A stretch of 25,561 nucleotides of DNA from Euryarchaeota archaeon UBA182 (GTDB lineage Archaea > Thermoplasmatota > Poseidoniia > Poseidoniales > Thalassarchaeaceae). The number at the start of each line of letters is the position of its first letter. Position 1 is the stretch's first letter. Below, one piece after another: positions 15,651 through 23,875 of the stretch. A program made the position numbers and the translations under genes. The notes below the pieces were generated by a model. The model was not told where the DNA came from and did no database searches. It saw nothing but the letters and a program-made list of their open reading frames with translations. Location of the stretch: assembly GCA_002495675.1 (NCBI GenBank), contig DAGH01000004.1, positions 1-25,561 of the forward strand, in the 5' to 3' direction.

Positions 15651-15908
15651 ATGGATCACGCATCACCCTCGCGCAGCCTAGTAAAAACCATGACCTGGAG
15701 GCTAATCGCAACTACAGACACATTTCTCCTTACCTTCTTGGCCGCGTCTTGGTTTGGTACAGATATGGGAATATCGGGGGGGGAAGCTACCACCTTGGCA
15801 GCAACCGTGGCAAGTCTTGAGATTGTGACTAAAATGGCTCTCTACTACATCCACGAAAGGAGCTGGGCGCGACTCGACTGGGGAATCGAGGCTAACTTGC
15901 AAGCCTAG
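15651..15908 (+). CDS. DUF2061 family small membrane protein
   Basis: An 85-aa protein matching the DUF2061 pattern: SLVKTMTWRLIATTDTFLLTF (about 8-28), then a second hydrophobic segment and the ending E..TKMALYYIHERSWARLDWG (about 58-77). The length is normal and two membrane helices are expected. Function is unknown. ATG 15651 is preferred over TTG 15639, which adds four residues. The gene ends in convergent overlap with the TraB-family gene: the palindrome CTAG at 15905-15908 gives both stop codons. No distinct promoter is seen in the 37 bases after the thiolase gene. Confidence 0.82.
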   Translation: MDHASPSRSLVKTMTWRLIATTDTFLLTFLAASWFGTDMGISGGEATTLAATVASLEIVTKMALYYIHERSWARLDWGIEANLQA

Positions 15909-17068
15909 CCCAGTATAGAACCGACTATCGCAGCACCTGCTAACCACGCACCCAACGAAGAGCCAAGATTACCAAACGCAGTCACAAGGAGAATTCTACC
16001 CACGCGATTTCCCCACAGGCTTCTTACATCCTCTACTACGAGGAACTCTTTTGCATCAAGACCCGTTGGTTTTTGCATCTTATATTGGGTGTAGCCGGCG
16101 AACCACCCAGCAGCCAAAGCCGGATTCAAGGAAGTGAATGGGGACGCGACTGCCCCGACTAGTATCGAGATTGGATGCCCCCCTGCAAGGGCCACCCCCA
16201 CTCCTGCCAACGCTGCGTTTGCGACCATCCAGTACCCAAGCGTATCCCCTATGCCCTCGAGATCTCCCTCATACCACATCCAACCCAGAAAACCGATTAA
16301 AATGACTGGGATTAATCCCACCAATAGTCTGGGCCATCTTGCTGATTTGGGGGTCCTGTCCAATTCTGATATTACGGCAAAGGGGTCCGTATTTTGAGAA
16401 GAGTCCCATGACCTTTCAATCCCAGCGAGGTGGCCCGCCCCGACTACTGCGAGTATCCTTCCTCTTTCTGATAGCATACTGAGTCTATTTGCCATGTAAC
16501 TGTCCCTTTCGTCTATCAAAACAGATCCAGCCTTGGGGGCAACATCCCTGGCCTCCTCCAGTACCTTAGTCAGCATATCCGAGTCTTCTAACAGAGATTC
16601 TATGTCTTCCGCATCCTCATCATCGTCTTCCCAAAGTAATGCATTCAAGACCCTAAATTTCTCGAAAAAACCCATATTCTTCCATGCCCTTTTCAGCGTG
16701 GTTACGATGTCTCTGTCAATAAGCTCTACGGGAATCTCATTTTCTTGAGCTATGTCGATGGCTCTCATCAACTCAGCGCCAGGCTTCTCTCCATGTTCTA
16801 TCCCCATCCTTCTTTGTTGACTAGCAAGGGCGGATTGCAGCAAAATCATTCCAGACCTTCCGTCCTTAATGATCGATAGCAGGTCTTCATCATCCAAAGC
16901 CGTGGGATTTTGGAGAGAAGACAACCTAGATGAACAAAGTTCGACTGCGACTAAGTCTGGTTTGAATTCCGAAATTTGATCTTGAACCAACTCTATGGAT
17001 TTCTTACTGACGTGAGCAGTTCCGACTACCCTAATTTCCGGGGTTAGATCCAGCAGTGGGATACTCAT
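15905..17068 (-). CDS. TraB/PrgY family membrane protein
   Basis: A TraB-domain protein of 387 aa. The N-terminal domain (about 1-230) shows the conserved set: VVGTAHVSKKSIELV with a His near residue 18, PDLVAVELCSSRL, EKPGAELMRAIDIA, IPVELIDRDIVTTLKRAW, and VVGAGHLAGI with a second conserved Gly-His. The C-terminal ~140 residues hold about four hydrophobic segments. Bacterial members (PrgY) reduce pheromone activity, and a metalloprotease relation has been suggested from the conserved His and Glu residues; the archaeal role is unknown. The ATG is set by a GGAGG site 9 bases upstream (17078-17082) inside the end of folP and by a 1-base TGATG overlap with the folP stop. That indicates translational coupling. 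Confidence 0.85.
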   Translation of the reverse strand: MSIPLLDLTPEIRVVGTAHVSKKSIELVQDQISEFKPDLVAVELCSSRLSSLQNPTALDDEDLLSIIKDGRSGMILLQSALASQQRRMGIEHGEKPGAELMRAIDIAQENEIPVELIDRDIVTTLKRAWKNMGFFEKFRVLNALLWEDDDEDAEDIESLLEDSDMLTKVLEEARDVAPKAGSVLIDERDSYMANRLSMLSERGRILAVVGAGHLAGIERSWDSSQNTDPFAVISELDRTPKSARWPRLLVGLIPVILIGFLGWMWYEGDLEGIGDTLGYWMVANAALAGVGVALAGGHPISILVGAVASPFTSLNPALAAGWFAGYTQYKMQKPTGLDAKEFLVVEDVRSLWGNRVGRILLVTAFGNLGSSLGAWLAGAAIVGSILG

Positions 17069-17919
17069 CAACTCATGCCTCCGTAATGGACCGAATGCAA
17101 TGAACGTAATAAGTCAGAGTGAGCCTCTACGTCATGGACTCTTAGCACATCAATTTTGGAAAAGTATCCTGCAGCAGCAACACCCAGCGTTCCTGCCAGC
17201 CGCTCCTCGGCAGACATCCTACCGAGCAAGTCAGCGAACATTTTCTTTCTGCTGACACCCCACAATATGCCAACCCCTTCATGGGGAATGAGTCCTCTAC
17301 CGGTTTTTAGGAGTTCCAAATTATGCTGGATATTTTTCCCGAATCCTATACCTGGGTCTACAAGTATCTTGTTTGGCGCAACTCCTGCCTCGATCAGGAC
17401 AGAAACTCTGAAGGACAAGAAATCCCTGACTTCCTCAACCACGTTTTCATATTGAGGATCATCCTGCATAGTCTGTGGCAAACCCTTCATGTGCATGACA
17501 CAAACCCAACTTCCAGTGGAGGCGACAAGTCCCACCATCTCATGATCAATCGCACCGGTGACATCGTTGACCATCTTGCAACCAGAATTTATGGCACGCC
17601 TGGCTACCTCCGGTTTACTGGTGTCAATCGAGATAAATGCCTCCGGCCGGGCCTCCAGAACGCCCTCGATAACGGGTATCACCCTAGACAACTCCTCCTC
17701 TACTGATATCATGGAAGCTCCGGGTCTGGTGGACTCGCCCCCGATATCAATTATCGAGGCCCCTTGTTCGATCATCTCAACGGAGCGTCTTATGCCGTCT
17801 TGGACTTCCGAGTGCCGAGATCCACTGAAGAAAGAGTCAGGGGTTGTGTTTACAACTCCCATCAACGCCGGAATGCGGCTCGCCCCGAGGAACCCCCGAC
17901 CCCCCAAGTCCACGCTCAC
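17068..17919 (-). CDS. folP: Dihydropteroate synthase
   Basis: This enzyme condenses dihydropterin pyrophosphate with p-aminobenzoate in folate-type cofactor synthesis. It has 283 aa, the normal TIM-barrel length. Signature segments are all visible: MGVVNTTPDSFFSG, IIDIGGESTRPGA, ISIDTSKPEVA, MVNDVTG, VCVMHMKG, ILVDPGIGFGK and WGVSRKKMF. The open frame extends to 18021, but that region overlaps the divergent gene's start and lacks homologous character. GTG 17919 (or 17913) lies 25 bases from a TATA-like element and gives a normal N-terminus. It is followed in the same operon by the TraB-family gene. No other pterin genes are adjacent. In archaea the real acceptor may differ from p-aminobenzoate. 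Confidence 0.93.
   Translation of the reverse strand: MSVDLGGRGFLGASRIPALMGVVNTTPDSFFSGSRHSEVQDGIRRSVEMIEQGASIIDIGGESTRPGASMISVEEELSRVIPVIEGVLEARPEAFISIDTSKPEVARRAINSGCKMVNDVTGAIDHEMVGLVASTGSWVCVMHMKGLPQTMQDDPQYENVVEEVRDFLSFRVSVLIEAGVAPNKILVDPGIGFGKNIQHNLELLKTGRGLIPHEGVGILWGVSRKKMFADLLGRMSAEERLAGTLGVAAAGYFSKIDVLRVHDVEAHSDLLRSLHSVHYGGMS
17078..17082 (-). promoter_or_regulatory. Shine-Dalgarno site for the TraB-family gene
   Basis: GGAGG on the minus strand matches the 16S tail and is 9 bases before the ATG at 17068, inside the last codons of folP. It fixes the start and explains coupling of the two genes. Confidence 0.55.
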
Positions 17920-17940
17920 GAGTGCCGGAAACGACGTTGG

Positions 17941-17948
17941 CTTTATGA
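17941..17948. promoter_or_regulatory. Possible shared TATA element for divergent folP and membrane-protein genes
   Basis: The sequence ctttatga lies between the start codons at 17919 (minus) and 17973 (plus). Read forward, TTTATGA is centred 28 bases before ATG 17973. Read in reverse, CATAAAG is centred 25 bases before GTG 17919. One AT-rich element therefore stands at leaderless distance from both genes. Confidence 0.35.
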
Positions 17949-17972
17949 TGTAATGGAATGCGATAAGGCCCA

Positions 17973-18596
17973 ATGATGGAAGAGGGCACCTCCGAAGACC
18001 CCATTGAAAACCCCATTCCACCAGAGACCGCTGAATTAATGCAATCCATCGTATTGAGGCATAATCCTACGGATTCTCATAACATGAGAAATCTGATGAC
18101 TAATGCAGGATTGCTTTCCGGTGCCTATGCAATGGCTGCTGGGTTGGTGTGGTGGATAACAGTCGCAAAGGGGGGCTCACAACTTGGGGATTCAGAGATC
18201 CCAAACTCGCTTCTTGGCCTCGAATTTCACGCAGCCAGCATAGTCGTGCCAATTTTAGTCCTGTTCTCAACTGCTGTATTCGTTTTCGGGAGCTACAGGG
18301 GCACCCCAGGGGCCCTTCTCTTCGGGGGTGGCGCTGCCCTACTCGTCGCTTATCTAATCATAGAACCGTTGGGCTTACTCCTCGTCGGTTCAATCGACGA
18401 GGTCACAGTCGCTCTGGCCGCAACTGCACGCCTCGCAGTGCTATCCTTGCTAACCTACCTCGCAGTTATGAGCGGGATAAGCGCGATATTGCTATCTTGG
18501 GTCTTGGGTCAGCACCACTACCTGCCATTCGACGTCTTTGAGGTGGCGAAGGAGTACAATGAGGGTGAGGATGATGTGTCATCACCCTTCCCGTGA
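17973..18596 (+). CDS. Multi-pass membrane protein of unknown function
   Basis: Unrecognised, 207 aa. The N-terminal ~40 residues are acidic and polar (MMEEGTSEDP...), then about five hydrophobic segments follow (roughly 45-63, 86-106, 112-130, 140-160 and 163-180), and it ends in an acidic tail. No catalytic motif is visible. Tandem ATGs at 17973 and 17976 are both possible starts; the TATA-like element at 17941-17948 suits the first. Its stop is only 3-9 bases before the Trm56 gene, so the two are probably one transcript, without an obvious functional link. Confidence 0.7.
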   Translation: MMEEGTSEDPIENPIPPETAELMQSIVLRHNPTDSHNMRNLMTNAGLLSGAYAMAAGLVWWITVAKGGSQLGDSEIPNSLLGLEFHAASIVVPILVLFSTAVFVFGSYRGTPGALLFGGGAALLVAYLIIEPLGLLLVGSIDEVTVALAATARLAVLSLLTYLAVMSGISAILLSWVLGQHHYLPFDVFEVAKEYNEGEDDVSSPFP

Positions 18597-18605
18597 GCCG
18601 TGGAT

Positions 18606-19172
18606 ATGCGTTGGTTACCTCCCGTTGATGTAATCAGATTGGGCCATAGGGTCGATCGTGACAGAAGGATGACCTCCCACTTAGGCCTCACAGCAAGGGC
18701 TCTAGGAGCAAATGGAATGATTATCTTCGGCGATCGCGATCCAAGCATTGTGGAGACACTTTCAGGGGTATCTGAAAGATTCGGTGGGAAATTCACCTCT
18801 CGATTTGAAAAAAATCCCATGGGATATCTAAAAAAATTCAGGATGGGGGGTCCCAATAGGCTGCCCGGTACAATAGTTCACCTGACCATGTATGGTGAAA
18901 GTCACACTGAGACACTACCTAGAATTAGGCGCGATCGCCCAATTGCATTTGTGGTTGGCGGTGCAAAAGTACCTGGCGAACTTTTCGGGATCGCTGATTA
19001 CAACATCTCAGTTGGGAACCAACCACATTCCGAGGTCGCTGCTCTGGCCATTACTCTATCAGAGTGGTTTAAGTCGGTGGCATTGGAAAGTAGTTTTTCC
19101 GACCCAATTATCAAGGTTTTACCCTCCAAGAGTGGGAAGTCAATAATTGACAAATCGAAAGATAATTTGTGA
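18606..19172 (+). CDS. tRNA (cytidine(56)-2'-O)-methyltransferase, archaeal Trm56 type
   Basis: This is a SPOUT-class, S-adenosylmethionine-dependent enzyme that 2'-O-methylates C56 in the T-loop of tRNA; the family is archaeal. Diagnostic segments are RLGHRVDRDRRMTSHLGLTA (about 11-30), GTIVHLTMYGE near 95-106, and the knot region VVGGAKVPGELFGIADYNISVGNQPHSEVAALA at about 117-150, very close to the family consensus. The length, 188 aa, is typical. ATG 18606 begins the homologous N-terminus; GTG 18600 adds two residues. It follows the unknown membrane protein by a few bases. It is one of the clearest archaeal markers in the window. Confidence 0.93.
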   Translation: MRWLPPVDVIRLGHRVDRDRRMTSHLGLTARALGANGMIIFGDRDPSIVETLSGVSERFGGKFTSRFEKNPMGYLKKFRMGGPNRLPGTIVHLTMYGESHTETLPRIRRDRPIAFVVGGAKVPGELFGIADYNISVGNQPHSEVAALAITLSEWFKSVALESSFSDPIIKVLPSKSGKSIIDKSKDNL

Positions 19173-19175
19173 ATG

Positions 19176-19183
19176 TATAATAA
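19176..19183 (+). promoter_or_regulatory. TATA box of the carAB operon
   Basis: TATAATAA has its centre 26-27 bases before the carA ATG at 19206, the expected TATA-to-start distance. The carAB mRNA is predicted to be leaderless. No attenuator or arginine/pyrimidine operator is recognisable in the 33-base gap. Confidence 0.65.
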
Positions 19184-19205
19184 TCGTATTCTGCCAACAT
19201 AACTG

Positions 19206-20528
19206 ATGTCAAAGCACCCGAGCCGCGGCAGTTTTAGCCCCGGACTCGGTCAATACGGAGTCTCAGACCCACCAATATTCGACGATGCCGCCGATCATCT
19301 ACTTACAACACCCACAAAATTCCCCTTTACGGGGTCAAAGGGCGTCTTGCTTCTCGCAGATGGAACTAGGGCAGAAGGAAGGTTATTTGGATCATGTGGG
19401 ATCGGCATGGGTGAGTTAGTTTTCACCACCGGGATGGCAGGTTATCAAGAGAGTATGACAGACCCATCGTTCAGGGGACAAATCTTGACGTTCACTTGGC
19501 CCTTGCTCGGAAATTATGGAATTCATCAAGGCTTGAGTGAATCTTCGGGAATACATCCCAGAGGTGTAGTCTGCAGAGAATTAATGCTCAAACCAGATCA
19601 CCGGGATTCGGTAGGTAGTGTCCATGACTTTCTTCACACACATCAGGTCCCCGGGATATGCGACATAGATACTCGTTCCCTAACAAGAAAAGTCAGAGAG
19701 CATGGTACCATGCTCGCTATCTTTGGGCCAATTGAAGAAGAACAATCGATGCTTAGGAATCTCCAATCAATGACTCCTCCGGATAAGGAAGACCTGGTCG
19801 CAGAGGTCACTATATCTGAATCTATTATTATCAATCCAGGTGCCACCACAGCTGACGGCCTACCATTGACTAGAATTGCTGTTTTAGATTGCGGAATAAA
19901 ATACAACATCTTGAGGGAACTTTGCAAGAGGTTCGAAGTCGTTTGGTGTCCGGCGAATATGCCGTTCAATGACATCATCAACAGATGGAATCCCATAGCA
20001 TTTTTCGCTTCAAATGGACCAGGTGACCCTGCCCACGATGGCGCAGCGAGAAAAGCTAAGGAAAGCTTAGCAGAGGCAGTGAGAATGGGATTTCCAGTCA
20101 TGGGAATATGCCTAGGTCACCAACTTATGGGCCTCGCCGCCGGATTGCGAACATACAAACTCAGGTATGGGCACAGAGGGGCAAACCAACCAGTTCTAGA
20201 TTTGGAGTCGAACAAGGTACACATTACAAGTCAAAATCATGGTTTTGCGGTCGAAGATCCCGCTAAGGGAATGTTAGCCCCGCACCCCTCGGGCGCCTTG
20301 TCAAATTCTGGTGAGAATATACTAGATTCAGAATTTCAGGTGAGATACATCAATGCAAATGACGGGACGGTAGAGGGCCTGGACCTCTTGGACAAGCCAT
20401 GTTTTACAATCCAATTCCATCCAGAAGCTTGCCCAGGGCCGCATGATGCCTCACTCCTTTTTGATAGGTTTGAGTCTATGGTGAAACTATACCTGAAATC
20501 AACTCAAAAAGTAAGGAGTAAAGCATAA
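19206..20528 (+). CDS. carA: Carbamoyl-phosphate synthase small (glutaminase) subunit
   Basis: This subunit hydrolyses glutamine and channels ammonia to CarB, in arginine and pyrimidine biosynthesis; 440 aa. The N-terminal CPSase_sm domain (about 45-185) contains TTGMAGYQESMTDPSFRGQI and PLLGNYGI. The class I amidotransferase domain (about 225-430) has the nucleophile Cys302 in GICLGHQLMG and the His405/Glu407 pair in HPEACPG. The first ~40 residues, polar and Gly/Pro-rich, are longer than in most CarA, but the TATA box 26-27 bases upstream supports this ATG. It overlaps carB by one base (TAATG), typical of stoichiometric subunit expression. Confidence 0.96.
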   Translation: MSKHPSRGSFSPGLGQYGVSDPPIFDDAADHLLTTPTKFPFTGSKGVLLLADGTRAEGRLFGSCGIGMGELVFTTGMAGYQESMTDPSFRGQILTFTWPLLGNYGIHQGLSESSGIHPRGVVCRELMLKPDHRDSVGSVHDFLHTHQVPGICDIDTRSLTRKVREHGTMLAIFGPIEEEQSMLRNLQSMTPPDKEDLVAEVTISESIIINPGATTADGLPLTRIAVLDCGIKYNILRELCKRFEVVWCPANMPFNDIINRWNPIAFFASNGPGDPAHDGAARKAKESLAEAVRMGFPVMGICLGHQLMGLAAGLRTYKLRYGHRGANQPVLDLESNKVHITSQNHGFAVEDPAKGMLAPHPSGALSNSGENILDSEFQVRYINANDGTVEGLDLLDKPCFTIQFHPEACPGPHDASLLFDRFESMVKLYLKSTQKVRSKA

Positions 20529-23500
20529 TGCCAAGGAGAGACGATCTACATCGTATAGTGATCCTCGGATCCGGTCCCATTAGGATAGGGCAAGCCGCTG
20601 AGTTTGATTTTTCCGGATCGCAAGCATGTCGAGCCTTGAGGAATGATGGTTATGAAGTCATATTAATCAACTCTAACCCCGCGACGATCCAAAATGACCC
20701 TGAAATGGCAGATAAAATATACATCGAGCCATTGTTGCCCGAGGTAGTCACAAGGATCTTAGAAATCGAATCTCCAGATGCTCTACTAGCTGGAATGGGG
20801 GGACAGACGGCTCTGAATATAGCCACAGCCCTAGCCCACGATGGGACTCTGGCCCGATTGGGAGTAGAATTGATCGGTTGCGATCTTGACGCTATAGACG
20901 ATGCAGAAGATCGAGATCGCTTCAAGAAAGTCTGTGAAGGAATCGACCTCCCAGTGTGCAAGGCTATAGCTTGCAGCACTGTTGAGGAAGTATTAGCCGC
21001 TGCTGAGGACTTAGGTTCGTATCCCCTTCTCATAAGACCAGCATTCACCCTAGGGGGACTAGGCGGGGGAACAGCGTTCAATACAGGTGAATTGGTTGAG
21101 ATAGCTCAACAGGGCATATTGCATTCCTCGATCGGCCAGGTTCTGATCGAAGAGAGCATATTGGGATGGCAAGAACATGAATATGAGGTTATGAGAGATT
21201 CCTCTGACAATGCGATAATTGTCTGTACAATGGAAAATCTAGATCCCATGGGGGTTCACACCGGCGAATCTGTTGTGGTTGCCCCCCAACAAACACTATC
21301 AGACAAAGACCATCAAAATCTCAGGGATGCGGCACTGAAATTGATTCGGAGGCTCAATATAAAGGGCGGCTGCAACGTCCAATTCGCGGTTGAACAATCT
21401 ACAGGCGAATACAGAGTCATTGAGGTGAACCCACGGGTTAGTCGATCCTCAGCTCTGGCATCGAAAGCCACGGGCTACCCAATAGCAAGAATGGCCGCCC
21501 TGATTGCCGTCGGATACACCCTTGACGAGTTGCCGAACCCAATTACAGGAGATGGGACGACGGCAGCCTTCGAACCTACGTTAGATTATTGTGTTGTTAA
21601 AATACCTAGATGGCCCTTTGACAAATTCAGAACAGCAGATAGGACCATCGGAACCTCGATGAAGTCCACTGGTGAAGTGATGGCAATAGGCAGGCGTTTT
21701 GAAGAAGCTTTCCTGAAGGCATGGTCGAGTTTGGAATATGGCGCACCCCACCCAAGGCCTTTGACCATGGCGGATGCCTCAGGCGGGGAAACCATGGATG
21801 AGCGAGCCTCCACACCACTGAGCGATGAAATCCTGGAGAAATGGCTAGCAATTCCATCTGACAGAAGAATGGGCGCTTTGTTCGAGGCATTTAGAAGAAA
21901 TTGGGACCTCGAAAAGGTGAGGGAGATAACCGGTGGCATCACGAGGTGGTTCCTTCACAGGTTTCAATCCATGGCCGCTATCGAGAAGGAAATCGTCGAG
22001 TACGGAAAGTCTCACTCAATCGCTGAGTTAGATGAATGTCGAATAAGAAAGTGGAAAGGATACGGTTTCTCAGATGCTCACATATCAGATGCAATTGGGG
22101 GTTTCTCCACAACTAGGGAACTAGACAAACCGGGGGAATTGACCAAGCACAGACATTCCCTCGGAATCCATCCTGTTTTCAGAATGGTCGACTCATGTGC
22201 TGCCGAATTCGCTGCAGTGACTCCCTATTACTACTCCACTTACGAGGGAGGGAATGCACATGAGGGGGTAGATTTGACTCCCCAAGATAAAAAGGATGGA
22301 ACTGAGAGAATTGTCGTAGTAGGGTCCGGACCGATTAGGATAGGGCAAGGAATAGAATTTGATTATGGTTGCGTACACGCTGTCGGGGCAATCAGGGATA
22401 TGGGACACGAAGCAATCATCATCAACAATAATCCAGAGACGGTATCAACTGATTTTGATACCAGTGATCGACTCTACTTCGATCCACTTACGCCGGAGTC
22501 TGTCATGGAAATCTTACTTCGAGAACGAGCAGACGGTATCTTGTTACAATTCGGTGGACAGACCGCAATCAATCTTGCATTGCCAATAGAGGCCCAATTA
22601 AGCCACTTGGAAAACATGGGCGTATCCATGCAGATGGTCGGCACATCCCCTGACGCTGTCGATGAAGCAAGCGATAGGTACAGATTTGAGGAATTTGCGA
22701 AGAAAAATAACCTAAGAATGCCAAGGGGCACTACTGCCACCGACCCTATCTCGGTCCGTAAAGCTGCAGAGAACATAGGTTATCCTGTCCTCATTCGGCC
22801 ATCCTATGTTTTGGGGGGTAGAGGCATGGAGGTTCTCACCGATGATAAGCAATTAGAGGCATACATGCAGGAAGCGTATGTCGCGCCAGAGAAACCCTTG
22901 CTCGTCGATGAATACCTCGGGAATGCGATTGAGTTAGACGTCGATGCAGTTTGTGATGGCCAAGACGTCTTAATCGGGGCCGTCATGGAACATCTGGAGG
23001 AGGCAGGAATTCATTCAGGTGACTCTACATGCTTCATACCAACCCAAAATGTCTCGCCAGAGATTCTCGATCAAGTTGAAGAATGGACGAGAATTATAGG
23101 GCTAGAGTTAGGAGTAATCGGGTGCTTCAACATACAATACGCGATAAAAAAGGATGAACTCTACGTACTAGAGGTAAATCCAAGGGGGTCAAGGACCTTC
23201 CCATTCGTAGCCAAATCAACGGGGATACCCCTTGCAAGGATAGCAGCAAGATTGACCATGGGAGATCTACTTTCGGACCTTAACATCCCCGAGAGGCAAG
23301 AGGAGGCAGTGGCTGTCAAGGCACCAGTGTTTCCCTTCATCAAATTACGAGGTCTGGATCCTGCTCCCGGACCCGAGATGAAATCCACGGGAGAGGTCAT
23401 GGGTTCCCACAAAAATGCTGCCGCTGCTTATCTGAAAGCTAGAATGGCCACTGAAATCCCAGTTCCAACACACGGTGGAGTATACATCACTGTAAAGGAC

Positions 23501-23875
23501 AGTGACAAGGAATCTATAATCCCCCTCGCGAAATCACTCAAAGACATGGAATTCGACCTCTACGCCACGAGAGGAACCGCGGCAATCCTCAGAGAGAGGG
23601 GGGGATTAGAAGTCAATAGCGCCTACAGGATAGCAGAACAGGGTTCTCCTGATGCCCTTGATCTAATGAGGGATGGCAAAATCCAATTGATCATCAATAC
23701 CCCAACCAACTCCGGTGGAGCAGTCCTGGATGGGAACATGATGAGAAGGTTGGCAGTAGAATTGAACATTCCATTTGTCACTACATTGTCTGGTGCAACT
23801 ATGGAGGTCCAGGCTGTTGCTGAGATGATCAAGGGACTGCCTGAGCCAAGGAGCCTCACAATCGGCACAGTCTAA
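20528..23875 (+). CDS. carB: Carbamoyl-phosphate synthase large subunit
   Basis: This is the synthetase subunit that makes carbamoyl phosphate from bicarbonate, ammonia and two ATP; 1115 aa, slightly longer than the ~1070 usual. Two homologous ATP-grasp halves are plain: GSGPIRIGQAAEFDFSG near residue 14 and GSGPIRIGQGIEFDYG near 599, each followed by NSNPATIQND or NNNPETVSTD and GGQTALN or GGQTAIN. The oligomerisation region lies between about 400 and 590. The C-terminal MGS-like allosteric domain (about 975-1115) includes YATRGTAAILRERG and LIINTPTNSGG. Nothing appears broken. It is single-chain, unlike the split large subunit of some archaea. The stop overlaps that of the convergent lysS by three bases. 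Confidence 0.97.
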   Translation: MPRRDDLHRIVILGSGPIRIGQAAEFDFSGSQACRALRNDGYEVILINSNPATIQNDPEMADKIYIEPLLPEVVTRILEIESPDALLAGMGGQTALNIATALAHDGTLARLGVELIGCDLDAIDDAEDRDRFKKVCEGIDLPVCKAIACSTVEEVLAAAEDLGSYPLLIRPAFTLGGLGGGTAFNTGELVEIAQQGILHSSIGQVLIEESILGWQEHEYEVMRDSSDNAIIVCTMENLDPMGVHTGESVVVAPQQTLSDKDHQNLRDAALKLIRRLNIKGGCNVQFAVEQSTGEYRVIEVNPRVSRSSALASKATGYPIARMAALIAVGYTLDELPNPITGDGTTAAFEPTLDYCVVKIPRWPFDKFRTADRTIGTSMKSTGEVMAIGRRFEEAFLKAWSSLEYGAPHPRPLTMADASGGETMDERASTPLSDEILEKWLAIPSDRRMGALFEAFRRNWDLEKVREITGGITRWFLHRFQSMAAIEKEIVEYGKSHSIAELDECRIRKWKGYGFSDAHISDAIGGFSTTRELDKPGELTKHRHSLGIHPVFRMVDSCAAEFAAVTPYYYSTYEGGNAHEGVDLTPQDKKDGTERIVVVGSGPIRIGQGIEFDYGCVHAVGAIRDMGHEAIIINNNPETVSTDFDTSDRLYFDPLTPESVMEILLRERADGILLQFGGQTAINLALPIEAQLSHLENMGVSMQMVGTSPDAVDEASDRYRFEEFAKKNNLRMPRGTTATDPISVRKAAENIGYPVLIRPSYVLGGRGMEVLTDDKQLEAYMQEAYVAPEKPLLVDEYLGNAIELDVDAVCDGQDVLIGAVMEHLEEAGIHSGDSTCFIPTQNVSPEILDQVEEWTRIIGLELGVIGCFNIQYAIKKDELYVLEVNPRGSRTFPFVAKSTGIPLARIAARLTMGDLLSDLNIPERQEEAVAVKAPVFPFIKLRGLDPAPGPEMKSTGEVMGSHKNAAAAYLKARMATEIPVPTHGGVYITVKDSDKESIIPLAKSLKDMEFDLYATRGTAAILRERGGLEVNSAYRIAEQGSPDALDLMRDGKIQLIINTPTNSGGAVLDGNMMRRLAVELNIPFVTTLSGATMEVQAVAEMIKGLPEPRSLTIGTV

